Origin: Intestinibacter sp.
Lineage (GTDB): Bacteria; Bacillota; Clostridia; Peptostreptococcales; Peptostreptococcaceae
Assembly (NCBI RefSeq): GCF_022780145.1
Contig: NZ_JALEXO010000059.1
Location: 1 to 28,633 of the forward strand
Length of the DNA stretch: 28,633 nt
Direction of reading: 5' to 3'
The notes below the pieces were generated by a model. That model saw nothing but the letters and a program-made list of their open reading frames with translations. It had not been told where the DNA came from and did not search any database. Within the stretch, counting starts at the first letter, position 1, and each line of letters starts with the position of its first letter. Positions 1-6,580 of the stretch are shown here, in pieces. Made by a program: the position numbers and the translations under genes.

Positions 1-2
1 TG

Positions 3-59
3 ATGGATGAATGTAATTTAGAGTTGCCGTTATCTTGTCAGAAGAGAAATTTCGATTAA
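3..59 (+). CDS. 3' end of an unidentified upstream gene (partial)
   Basis: The first 59 bases can be read as 18 codons ending in TAA at 57-59, with the residues MDECNLELPLSCQKRNFD. The true start lies outside the window; the internal ATG at 3 need not be a start. A strong terminator follows 27 bases later, which supports a gene ending here on the plus strand. The fragment is too short to assign a family, and the call rests only on the open frame and the terminator. Confidence 0.35.
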   Translation: MDECNLELPLSCQKRNFD

Positions 60-85
60 CAGTTAAAATTAAATATAGAAATTAG

Positions 86-138
86 AAAAGTCCATGAAGG
101 GGAGGTATATAAACATACTTTTTCATGGACTTTTTTTA
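86..138 (+). terminator. Rho-independent terminator of the upstream gene
   Basis: A perfect 13-bp stem pairs 86-98 (AAAAGTCCATGAA) with 122-134 (TTCATGGACTTTT), followed by a run of T to 137. The A-run on the other side could let it work in both directions. It closes the gene that ends at 59. Confidence 0.85.
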
Positions 139-245
139 TAATGCATAGGAAATTATATTCATTTGAAGTTATGGATAAATATAATTTCCGTCATGCATTT
201 CAAGAAAATCAACATTATGGATCTTTAGAATAAAGATTTTCTTAT
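134..245 (+). repeat. Dispersed structured repeat, copy 1 (112 bp, two hairpins)
   Basis: This 112-base stretch recurs at 18151-18262 in the same orientation with 6 substitutions and no gaps. It folds into two hairpins. In the first, AATGCAT (140-146) pairs with ATGCATT (193-199), and GGAAATTATATT (148-159) pairs with 178-189 across an 18-base loop. In the second, AAGAAAATC (202-210) pairs with GATTTTCTT (235-243); a competing inner stem is ATCTTTA (221-227) with TAAAGAT (231-237). It has no coding potential and sits directly after a terminator. It could be a structured RNA, a REP/PATE-like palindromic element or a short non-autonomous transposon relic; the sequence alone does not decide. Confidence 0.85.
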
Positions 246-364
246 TTATATCTTTAAATAGTATTATAAATTTTGGAAAAATGTAAATAATTTTAAATAA
301 TCTTAAGTTTTGTGTTATGTAAATTTAAAACCTAATTATAAATTAATTAAGAATTCAAGATTAA

Positions 365-380
365 CCTTATATATAAGGAG
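365..380 (+). promoter_or_regulatory. Palindrome overlapping the ribosome site of the VanY-like gene
   Basis: CCTTATATATAAGG (365-378) is a perfect 14-base palindrome whose right arm contains most of the ribosome site AAGGAG (375-380). As RNA it could hide the ribosome site; as DNA it could be an operator. A role is inferred only. The bases 246-364 upstream are very AT-rich and show no convincing promoter or other feature. Confidence 0.35.
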
Positions 381-388
381 ATGATACT

Positions 389-1129
389 ATGAAAAGAAAA
401 ATAAAATTAAGTAAGTGTCTAAAATTTTTTATTGTCATTATAGCGGTGATTTTTTGTATTGATATACTAAAAAATTCATTTTTAAGTGATGTAGCTGTAG
501 ATGGGATTGATTTTATAACAAATATCGAAAATCGTTTAGGATTAACAGATGATAAATATGTTTCTAATAAGAGTCAGGATAATGATTTGATATTAGTAAA
601 TAAAAATAACTCACTAAGTTCAGATTATAAACCCCAAAATCTAGTCAAACCTAACATAGTATTTTTGGATAGCTCAGCAGAAGAGGAAAAATACATGAAA
701 CAGGAAGCAGCTACTTCCTTAGAAAAATTATTTCAAAATGCGAAACAAAGTAATATAACCTTAATAGGCTCATCAGCATATAGATCATATCAAACACAGG
801 TAAATATATATAACAAATATTACAAAGAAAAAGGTAAAGAATACACAAAACAATATGTAGCGATTCCAGGTGAAAGTGAGCATCAAACTGGTTTGGCTAT
901 CGATGTAACTAATCCATCTAGATGTTTTGACAAAACGAGTATAGAAGCTCAGTGGCTCGCCAATAATGCATATAAATACGGATTTATACTTCGTTATCCA
1001 AAAAATAAAGAGGATGTTACAGGCTATAGTTATGAACCTTGGCATATAAGATACGTGGGAAAAAATGTAGCTGAAAAAATTTATAGAAATTCAGAAACTT
1101 TAGAAGAATACTTAGCACGTTATAATTAG
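389..1129 (+). CDS. VanY-like D-alanyl-D-alanine carboxypeptidase (M15B)
   Basis: This 246-residue protein probably trims the terminal D-Ala from peptidoglycan stem peptides outside the membrane. An N-terminal hydrophobic segment (about residues 11-30) after a lysine-rich start acts as a membrane anchor or signal. The catalytic domain (about 85-240) has the M15 zinc signature: SEHQTGLAID at 163-172 supplies H165 and D172, and EPWH at 216-219 supplies the catalytic Glu and third zinc ligand H219. YRSYQTQ (131-137) is the usual substrate-pocket segment. Length and order fit the M15B DacB/VanY family. No vanRS or other resistance genes lie nearby, so a housekeeping cell-wall role is more likely than vancomycin resistance. 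AAGGAG lies 8 bases before the ATG. Confidence 0.88.
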   Translation: MKRKIKLSKCLKFFIVIIAVIFCIDILKNSFLSDVAVDGIDFITNIENRLGLTDDKYVSNKSQDNDLILVNKNNSLSSDYKPQNLVKPNIVFLDSSAEEEKYMKQEAATSLEKLFQNAKQSNITLIGSSAYRSYQTQVNIYNKYYKEKGKEYTKQYVAIPGESEHQTGLAIDVTNPSRCFDKTSIEAQWLANNAYKYGFILRYPKNKEDVTGYSYEPWHIRYVGKNVAEKIYRNSETLEEYLARYN

Positions 1130-1195
1130 GAAAATGTTATCTTGAATTTAATATATAAAAAATTAATTTTTATATCGATTTATATGCACTATATT

Positions 1196-1224
1196 TTGTC
1201 CAAAGACTGGAAATATATTATAAT
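1196..1224 (+). promoter_or_regulatory. Candidate sigma-A promoter for folC
   Basis: TTGTCC at 1196-1201 and a consensus TATAAT at 1219-1224 are separated by exactly 17 bases. Transcription would start near 1231, giving a leader of about 110 bases that carries the folC hairpin. Confidence 0.6.
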
Positions 1225-1296
1225 ATATAATATGGTAATGTATACGGAATTATTGTAAGATAAGACGTAAGTTACAATTTATAATATTAATATAAG

Positions 1297-1343
1297 AAAG
1301 GAGAGGTTATTGAGAATTTATATTTTCAATAACGATACAAAAA
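1297..1343 (+). promoter_or_regulatory. Ribosome site separated from the folC start by a hairpin
   Basis: The only good Shine-Dalgarno sequence, AAAGGAGAGG at 1297-1306, is almost 40 bases before the TTG start at 1344. The gap holds a hairpin: 1306-1317 (GTTATTGAGAAT) pairs with 1322-1333 (ATTTTCAATAAC), 12 bp with one G-U, closed by a TTAT tetraloop. Removing the hairpin leaves about 10 bases between ribosome site and start, which is normal spacing. No T-run follows, so it is not a terminator. In phage T4 gene 38 a hairpin between SD and start is known to do this. Confidence 0.6.
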
Positions 1344-2633
1344 TTGAATTACCAAGAATCATTAAAATTCATAGAAGAATCTCATAAGTTTGGGATTAGA
1401 TTAGGACTTGAAAACTCACTTAAATTACTTGACTTAATGGGAAATCCACAAGAAAAATTAAAAATAATACATGTGGCAGGAACTAATGGAAAGGGATCTG
1501 TATGCTCATTTATTGCGAATTCATTACAAGCAGAAGGATACAAAGTAGGTCTTTATACTTCTCCATACTTAGAAACTTTTACAGAAAGAATAAGAATAAA
1601 TGGACAAAATATACCAGAAGAAGATGTTGCTAGAATAGTGACAATGATGAAGGATAAAATAGAACAAATGGTTAAAGAAGGATTTGCTTATCCAACTGAG
1701 TTCGAAATAGAAACTGCGATGGCATTTTACTATTATTGGGAACAACAAGTTGACTATGTAGCTTTAGAAGTTGGTCTAGGTGGTAGATATGATGCTACTA
1801 ACGTTATAAAGAGTTCTGTTGCAAGTGTAATAGTTTCTCTAAGCTTAGATCATATAGGAGTATTAGGTGATACTCTAGCTAAAATAGCTTACGAAAAGGC
1901 TGGAATAATAAAACCTAATGGATTAACTATATCTTACAAACAAAAAGATGAAGCAGCACAAGTTATAAAGGATGTTTGTAAAGAGCAAAACTCAGAATAT
2001 GTAGAAGTAGATTTTGATGCAATAAATGTTAAAAAATCTGATGTAACATCTCAAATATTTGACTGCACAATCGATGGTGAAAAATTTGAAGATATAGAAA
2101 TCCAATTAATAGGTGACCACCAAGTTTTAAATGCTGTTTTAGCTCTTACAGTATTAAAAGCTATAAGAGATAAACGTGGAGTTAAATTAAGCAATGAAGC
2201 TATTAAGAAAGGTTTCCACGATACTAAATGGCCAGGAAGAATCGAAAAAATCAAAGACGATCCTGTGTTCATAATAGACGGAGCTCATAATGAAGATGGT
2301 GCAAGATCATTAACTAAAGCACTAGAAAAGAACTTCAAGGGACAAAAATTAACTTTCTTAATAGGAATGCTAGCAGATAAAGATATAGATTCTGTTTTAG
2401 AGTTATTAATGGATAAATTCCAAAAAGTTGTAACAACTACTCCAGACAGCGATAGAGCGATAAGCTGTGAAGAATTAAAGGCTAAAATAGAAAAATACGG
2501 AAAAGAAGTTGTAGCTATACCTAAAATAGAAGATGCTGTAAAATATGTACTTGACCATGCTGAAAAGGATGAAGTTATAATCGCAGCAGGTTCATTATAT
2601 ATGATAGGACATATAAGAAGTATAGTTAAATAA
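1344..2633 (+). CDS. folC: Bifunctional folylpolyglutamate synthase / dihydrofolate synthase
   Basis: FolC adds glutamate to dihydropteroate and to reduced folates in the cytoplasm, using ATP. The 429-residue protein has the Mur-ligase-like P-loop VAGTNGKGSV at residues 44-53, followed by TSPYLETFTERIRING, EVGLGGRYDATN near 147, LSLDHIGVLGDTLAKIA, and WPGRIE with the DGAHN segment of the C-terminal domain. Length matches the family. The TTG start is chosen because the protein then begins at the usual FolC N-terminus and an in-frame TGA stands at 1311 with no ATG, GTG or other TTG between. The ribosome site is far upstream, beyond a hairpin (separate entry). Confidence 0.95.
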   Translation: MNYQESLKFIEESHKFGIRLGLENSLKLLDLMGNPQEKLKIIHVAGTNGKGSVCSFIANSLQAEGYKVGLYTSPYLETFTERIRINGQNIPEEDVARIVTMMKDKIEQMVKEGFAYPTEFEIETAMAFYYYWEQQVDYVALEVGLGGRYDATNVIKSSVASVIVSLSLDHIGVLGDTLAKIAYEKAGIIKPNGLTISYKQKDEAAQVIKDVCKEQNSEYVEVDFDAINVKKSDVTSQIFDCTIDGEKFEDIEIQLIGDHQVLNAVLALTVLKAIRDKRGVKLSNEAIKKGFHDTKWPGRIEKIKDDPVFIIDGAHNEDGARSLTKALEKNFKGQKLTFLIGMLADKDIDSVLELLMDKFQKVVTTTPDSDRAISCEELKAKIEKYGKEVVAIPKIEDAVKYVLDHAEKDEVIIAAGSLYMIGHIRSIVK

Positions 2634-2650
2634 ATATAGTGTTTAATATG

Positions 2651-2696
2651 AAAAAATCCACCGAGGAAGTATATAGACTCGATGGATTTTTTTTAA
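2651..2696. terminator. Bidirectional terminator between folC and the MerR gene
   Basis: A 15-base stem pairs 2651-2665 with 2678-2692 with one C-A mismatch; the left arm starts with six A and the right arm ends in T-runs, so it works for both converging genes. Confidence 0.85.
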
Positions 2697-3521
2697 TTAT
2701 GTGTTTTTCTTTATAGGAAAATAAACCTCAGTTATATTTTTATCTGGGTCTGTAGTATAAGGATCACTTAAATAAACCTCATAAGGTGGCGCTATTATTT
2801 TATAACCATTTTCTTCTATCCATTTCATCAATTTTGCGTATATCTCTGTTAAGCCAGAATAATTTCCATTTAAAGTTGATTTAGCACACAATGAGCCAGG
2901 AAAATCACGAGTGCCAGTTGCATATTCCTCGACAGCTAGTGCAAATTCTGTGTCGTTGTGAAGTGGATCGTAGTCAGGGCTATGGTAAATTGCCATTGGC
3001 TCTCCAATTAAGGTTAAGTTTTCTTTAGCTATTTTTTCGTATAATTTACTAAAATAAGGCATATATCCGTTTTTATAGTCGTCCTCTGTTAATATTTTTC
3101 TAATAGAAATTATATTTAAAGTTTGCGTTTCTACAAGTTGTATATCTGAATCATTTAGATTCGGAATTATTGAAACACCATTTTGTAAATTGGAAATATC
3201 CTTTTCTAACTGCATTATATTGTATTGGATTTTTTTCATCGTTTCTTCCATTGTATCTCGCTTTTTAGTTAATAATTTAATTAGGGCTTCCTCTTGATCA
3301 TATCTTTCTAAATCGATTAATTCTTTGATTTCATCTAAAGAAAAACTATAAGATTTTAACTTCATTATAAACAACATTTTTTCTAGTTGATTGATTGAAT
3401 AATATCTGTAATTGTTTTTTGGATTTATTTCATTTGGCTTTATCAAACCAATTTCATCGTAGTATCTGAGTGTTTTTTGTGATACTCCACATATTTTTGA
3501 GAATTCTCCTATAGACAGCAT
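2697..3521 (-). CDS. MerR-family regulator with GyrI-like effector domain (BmrR type)
   Basis: This 274-residue transcription factor has a winged-helix DNA-binding domain at residues 1-70 (FSKICGVSQKTLRYYDEIGL and the NYRYYS segment), a coiled-coil dimer helix at about 75-115, and a C-terminal GyrI-like/AraC effector-binding domain at about 125-270 of the kind that binds cationic drugs in BmrR. The ribosome site AGGAGGTGG precedes the ATG. Its own promoter has the MerR hallmark 19-bp spacer (separate entry), so it probably regulates itself. No efflux pump or other obvious target is next to it: downstream is convergent folC, and the divergent gene is a beta-propeller protein. The ligand is unknown. 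Confidence 0.87.
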   Translation of the reverse strand: MLSIGEFSKICGVSQKTLRYYDEIGLIKPNEINPKNNYRYYSINQLEKMLFIMKLKSYSFSLDEIKELIDLERYDQEEALIKLLTKKRDTMEETMKKIQYNIMQLEKDISNLQNGVSIIPNLNDSDIQLVETQTLNIISIRKILTEDDYKNGYMPYFSKLYEKIAKENLTLIGEPMAIYHSPDYDPLHNDTEFALAVEEYATGTRDFPGSLCAKSTLNGNYSGLTEIYAKLMKWIEENGYKIIAPPYEVYLSDPYTTDPDKNITEVYFPIKKNT

Positions 3522-3564
3522 TTTCCACCTCCTGTAGAAAGTAAATGATACATTATTTATTTAA

Positions 3565-3595
3565 AGTATAGTATTTTACCTAGGGGAAGAGTCAA
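3565..3595 (-). promoter_or_regulatory. MerR-type promoter/operator with 19-bp spacer
   Basis: On the minus strand TTGACT (plus 3590-3595) and TATACT (plus 3565-3570) are separated by exactly 19 bases, the over-long spacer that MerR proteins correct by twisting DNA. The spacer contains a TTCCCCTAGG core with an imperfect dyad, resembling the drug-responsive bmr promoter of Bacillus as I recall it. It drives the regulator gene itself. Confidence 0.7.
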
Positions 3596-3695
3596 CTCCA
3601 ATATTAAAATAGATAAAAGGGACGAGCTGTACAAGCATAATTTCCGAAAAAAACTAATATATTATTGTAGTATAGTTTGAGAAAGGAGGGAGGTT

Positions 3696-4562
3696 TTGAA
3701 GGTATATGTTTCCAATTATTTATCGCACAGTATAAGTATCATTGATTACGAAACTCTTGAAACAGAAAGAGAAATTGACCTAAACGAGAATATTTATCCA
3801 CATCACTTTTGGATAGATGAACAAGAACAAAAAATATTTATCCCCAGTTTAAATAATGGAACGCTTTACACTTTAGATATGATAAGTGGCGAAATTATCG
3901 ATTCGGTATCTGTTGGTGGCAGTTTAAGCCAAATATTTATGTACGAAAAGGAATTATTTATCTCTAATGAGGATACAAATAGCATTTATATAATAAATAA
4001 AGATACGTTAGATCTAATAGGTATGATAACTGTAGATGATATGCCACATGGATTTAGCTATGATCAAAAAAATAAAAAGCTGTACGTTCCATGTATAAAT
4101 TCAATAGTATGCATAGATGTAGAAAATAAAGTTATCAACAAGAAAATAGATACTGATTTTAAGGCGTGGCATTTGAAAGTGGATAAGAAAAAAAATGAAA
4201 TATATATATCTACATTAGATGGAAAGTTGGTAATTTTAAAAGAAGAAACTTTAGAGGTTATTGGTATTTTTGAAGAGCTACTGTTGCCTGTGCAAATAGA
4301 GTTTAATTACAGGGATAATAAGGTATATATAAGCGATTTAGGGTACAATCAGATAAAGATTTTAGATTATAAATTAGGAAAATATATAGGAAAAATAAAA
4401 ATCGACGGAATTCCACAAGGGCTTGAAATATCTAAGGATTTTAGTAGATTATTTGTATCTGATACGAAAAATAACACGATAAAGGTTTACGATACAAAAA
4501 CAAATCGACTAATAAAAGAGCTTCAAGTAGGAAAAGAGCCTACAACAATAGTTTGTTTGTAG
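3696..4562 (+). CDS. Cytoplasmic YncE/YVTN-type beta-propeller protein
   Basis: The 288-residue product is made of about seven repeats of roughly 40 residues with the beta-propeller pattern: a strand such as IYIINKDTLDLIGMI or IKILDYKLGKYIGKI, then a P-G/Q turn, then KKLYV or RLFVSD. Examples start near residues 1, 40, 80, 120, 160, 205 and 245. No signal peptide or membrane segment is present, so it should be cytoplasmic; many family members are periplasmic or secreted. The TTG start is chosen because AAGGAGG lies 6 bases upstream. The function is unknown. The stop codon is inside a terminator stem, and the converging gene ends one base further on. Confidence 0.75.
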   Translation: MKVYVSNYLSHSISIIDYETLETEREIDLNENIYPHHFWIDEQEQKIFIPSLNNGTLYTLDMISGEIIDSVSVGGSLSQIFMYEKELFISNEDTNSIYIINKDTLDLIGMITVDDMPHGFSYDQKNKKLYVPCINSIVCIDVENKVINKKIDTDFKAWHLKVDKKKNEIYISTLDGKLVILKEETLEVIGIFEELLLPVQIEFNYRDNKVYISDLGYNQIKILDYKLGKYIGKIKIDGIPQGLEISKDFSRLFVSDTKNNTIKVYDTKTNRLIKELQVGKEPTTIVCL

Positions 4563-4572
4563 GCTACTTTTT
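4537..4572. terminator. Terminator formed from the coding end of the propeller gene
   Basis: AGCCTACAA (4537-4545, still coding) pairs with TTGTAGGCT (4557-4565), which spans the TAG stop at 4560-4562 and the first bases of the converging gene's end. A T-run follows at 4568-4572. On the minus strand the stem is followed by a weaker CTTTTCC, so it may serve both genes. Confidence 0.7.
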
Positions 4573-5100
4573 ATATGTAGTAAGTAGATTTATTACTTCA
4601 GCGTACATATGAGAAGCGTTCTTTTTCCAGTTATTGCAAATGTGATTTGCTTGTTTTTCAGAAGAAACATTTAGATTCAAGTCTATTAAATTGCTTTGAT
4701 TCTCAATTACTCTAAGATTAACGATGAATTCATTTTCACTTTGTTTAACAAAACTAGATTTTACTTGAGTTTCAGCTAATAAGCTTTCTTTGTTTAATTT
4801 TATATAGTGGTCTACTTTGTTAGCTGCATCAATTGGAATTTTAAGCATAAGAGATTCTAATGTTTCAAGTCCCTTTTGAGTTAGACAATAAAACTCTTTA
4901 TCAGATTCCTTATATATCTTTAAAAATTTTGATTCCATAAGTTGAGATAAAAGTTGTTGCAATGAAAAATAATTCATCATTTCGGTTTCTAAAACAACTT
5001 GAGTGATTTGAGAGTTTGTCAAATCCATTTTAATTTTATATAAAATATACAAGATTAAAAGCTTGTGGTAAGCTGTTTCTTCAGATGAATTTTCAAACAT
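4564..5100 (-). CDS. DUF4364-like winged-helix protein
   Basis: This protein of 178 residues resembles the DUF4364 family of Clostridia. The N-terminal part (about 10-80) looks like a winged helix: LILYILYKIKMDLTNSQITQ, then YFSLQQLLSQLMESKFLK and YCLTQKGLETLESL. The C-terminal half is a beta-rich domain with INLRVIENQS-like strands and a final helix. The start at 5100 is preferred over an ATG at 5109 because GGAGG (5110-5114) touches the 5109 ATG but is a normal 9 bases from the 5100 ATG. It may regulate transcription, but no target is visible. Confidence 0.7.
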   Translation of the reverse strand: MFENSSEETAYHKLLILYILYKIKMDLTNSQITQVVLETEMMNYFSLQQLLSQLMESKFLKIYKESDKEFYCLTQKGLETLESLMLKIPIDAANKVDHYIKLNKESLLAETQVKSSFVKQSENEFIVNLRVIENQSNLIDLNLNVSSEKQANHICNNWKKNASHMYAEVINLLTTYKK

Positions 5101-5206
5101 ATTTATCATCCTCCACTAAACTATTATAATACTATATTAAACTAAAATATAGAAAAATAAAAGGTGTAAAATAGTTAAATTTTTTTACATCCAATATTTT
5201 TTTATG

Positions 5207-5237
5207 AAAAAAGGCTACCAGATTGGTAGCCTTTTTT
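5207..5237. terminator. Bidirectional terminator downstream of the SASP gene
   Basis: AAAAAAGGCTACCA (5207-5220) and TGGTAGCCTTTTTT (5224-5237) form a perfect 14-bp stem with a GAT loop. A-runs and T-runs flank both sides. It ends SASP transcription on the minus strand. A smaller CCTAAA/TTTAGG hairpin at 5251-5266 lies between it and the gene. Confidence 0.85.
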
Positions 5238-5295
5238 GTTGGTTTTCCCACCTAAAAGTTTTTAGGGGATTTTAATACTCAAGCATTAAAATTTA

Positions 5296-5502
5296 CTATT
5301 TACCAGCCATTTGTTTTTCAGCCATTTCGACTAATTTCTTAGTCATGTATCCACCAACATAGCCATTTTGTCTAGCTGTTAAATTACCTTTATCCACTGT
5401 TTCATAGTTAGATAAACCTAATTCGTTAGCTATTTCTAATTTCATTTGGTTTAATGCAGCTTTAGCCTCAGGAACAACTTGTCTGTTATTTGTGTTTGCC
5501 AT
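5296..5502 (-). CDS. Small acid-soluble spore protein, alpha/beta type
   Basis: SASPs coat spore DNA and protect it from UV and other damage, and are degraded at germination by the GPR protease. The 68-residue product has the family features: VVPEAKAALNQMK, a GPR-type cleavage region at KLEIANELG, and the highly conserved GNLTARQNGYVGGYMTKKL near the C-terminus. The start at 5502 (MANTNNRQ) is chosen because AAGGAGG lies 8 bases upstream; a longer frame to 5532 would read through that site. Expression is expected in the forespore under sigma-G. An inverted repeat lies in the leader. This gene is the clearest evidence that the organism makes spores. Confidence 0.95.
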   Translation of the reverse strand: MANTNNRQVVPEAKAALNQMKLEIANELGLSNYETVDKGNLTARQNGYVGGYMTKKLVEMAEKQMAGK

Positions 5503-5523
5503 AGTAAATTTCCTCCTTAAGTT

Positions 5524-5551
5524 AATCAACATTTATTTAATGTTGTTGATT
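5524..5551. repeat. Inverted repeat in the SASP 5' leader
   Basis: AATCAACA (5524-5531) and TGTTGATT (5544-5551) form an 8-bp stem with a 12-base AT loop just upstream of the SASP ribosome site. It may stabilise the transcript or be an operator for a forespore regulator; function is inferred. Confidence 0.4.
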
Positions 5552-5710
5552 ATAATTTATCCAAATTGAAATATTATATTCTAAAAAAATTTGGAAGAGC
5601 AGTTATTTTTAAGGAATTTAAAAATTTAGTTATTTTTTAATAAATAGAAAAATAAATTTTTAATAGAACACATAAAAATATAAAATTAGAAATGATAAAG
5701 GAGGATGAGT

Positions 5711-6478
5711 TTGCTTTTGAGAGTTAAAGCTTTTTTAAATAGTATAATTTTATTTTTAATTGGGTTGATTTTAATTTTTGCTTTAGTTTTTTGTATAAAG
5801 ACGTATTTTAGCGAGCAAAGTGCAGATATTCCGATACATAAGGTTGATACAGACAAGAAGGAAATTTCTCTGACATTTGATATTTCCTATAATGAGAGAA
5901 ATGTGGATGAAATTTTAGATATTTTAGATAAATACGATGTAAAAGCTACTTTTTTTGTTGTAGGTAATTGGGTTGATAAAAATCGAGATTTAGTAGAAAA
6001 AATACATAAAAATGGTCACGAAATAGAGAATCATTCGAATACACACCCTAACTTCGATGAAATATCAGATGAAGATGTAAAGAATGAATTGGAATTCACT
6101 TCTAAAAAAATCAAAGAAATCACAGGACAGGAATCTAATATATTTAGACCTCCATTTGGAGAAATCGATGGGGATAAAGTAAAGCTATGTGAAGCTCTAG
6201 GATATACAGTTGTTAAATGGGATGTGGACTCAATGGATTGGAGAAATATAGAAGATAACAATATAATTGATAGAGTTGCACAGAATACTTCTCCAGGTTC
6301 TATAGTATTGTTTCATGGAAATGGCAAAAATATAGATTATTATTTAGATCAAATTGTATATCATTTTAAACAAAATGGATATAAGATGGTCAAGGTTTCG
6401 GATTTAATTTACGATGAAAATTACTACATAGATTCCTCGGGTGTTCAGCGATTAAAGAGAGAATTTCGAAATAAATAG
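5711..6478 (+). CDS. PdaB-like sporulation polysaccharide deacetylase (CE4/NodB)
   Basis: A membrane-anchored NodB-fold protein of 255 residues that probably deacetylates cell-wall or spore-cortex glycan. One hydrophobic helix (about residues 10-31) is followed by the catalytic domain. Motif 1 is TFDIS, in which the usual second, metal-binding Asp is Ile, as in PdaB-like proteins; motif 2 is HSNTHP (H about 108 and 112), motif 3 RPPFGE, motif 4 WDVDSMDW, motif 5 LFHGN. The TTG at 5711 is preferred over the ATG at 5705 because AAAGGAGG ends at 5704, directly against that ATG. Lying divergent to a SASP gene supports a sporulation role. Catalytic activity is uncertain because of motif 1. Confidence 0.82.
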   Translation: MLLRVKAFLNSIILFLIGLILIFALVFCIKTYFSEQSADIPIHKVDTDKKEISLTFDISYNERNVDEILDILDKYDVKATFFVVGNWVDKNRDLVEKIHKNGHEIENHSNTHPNFDEISDEDVKNELEFTSKKIKEITGQESNIFRPPFGEIDGDKVKLCEALGYTVVKWDVDSMDWRNIEDNNIIDRVAQNTSPGSIVLFHGNGKNIDYYLDQIVYHFKQNGYKMVKVSDLIYDENYYIDSSGVQRLKREFRNK

Positions 6479-6580
6479 CTAGTACATAAAAATAAAATGT
6501 AATAAATATTGGTTTAAAAAAATATATTTATAACATATAGAAGATAAAGAAATAATTAACAATTCGGAGGGATAAAGAGT

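Noticed and set aside
389..1129. VanY-like gene as a vancomycin-resistance determinant
   Set aside because: No vanR, vanS, vanH or ligase gene nearby; housekeeping M15B carboxypeptidases are common in Clostridia.
5560..5610. Sigma-G promoter for the SASP gene
   Set aside because: A GAATA and an AATTATA-like element exist on the minus strand but the spacing is off by one or two, so it was not listed.
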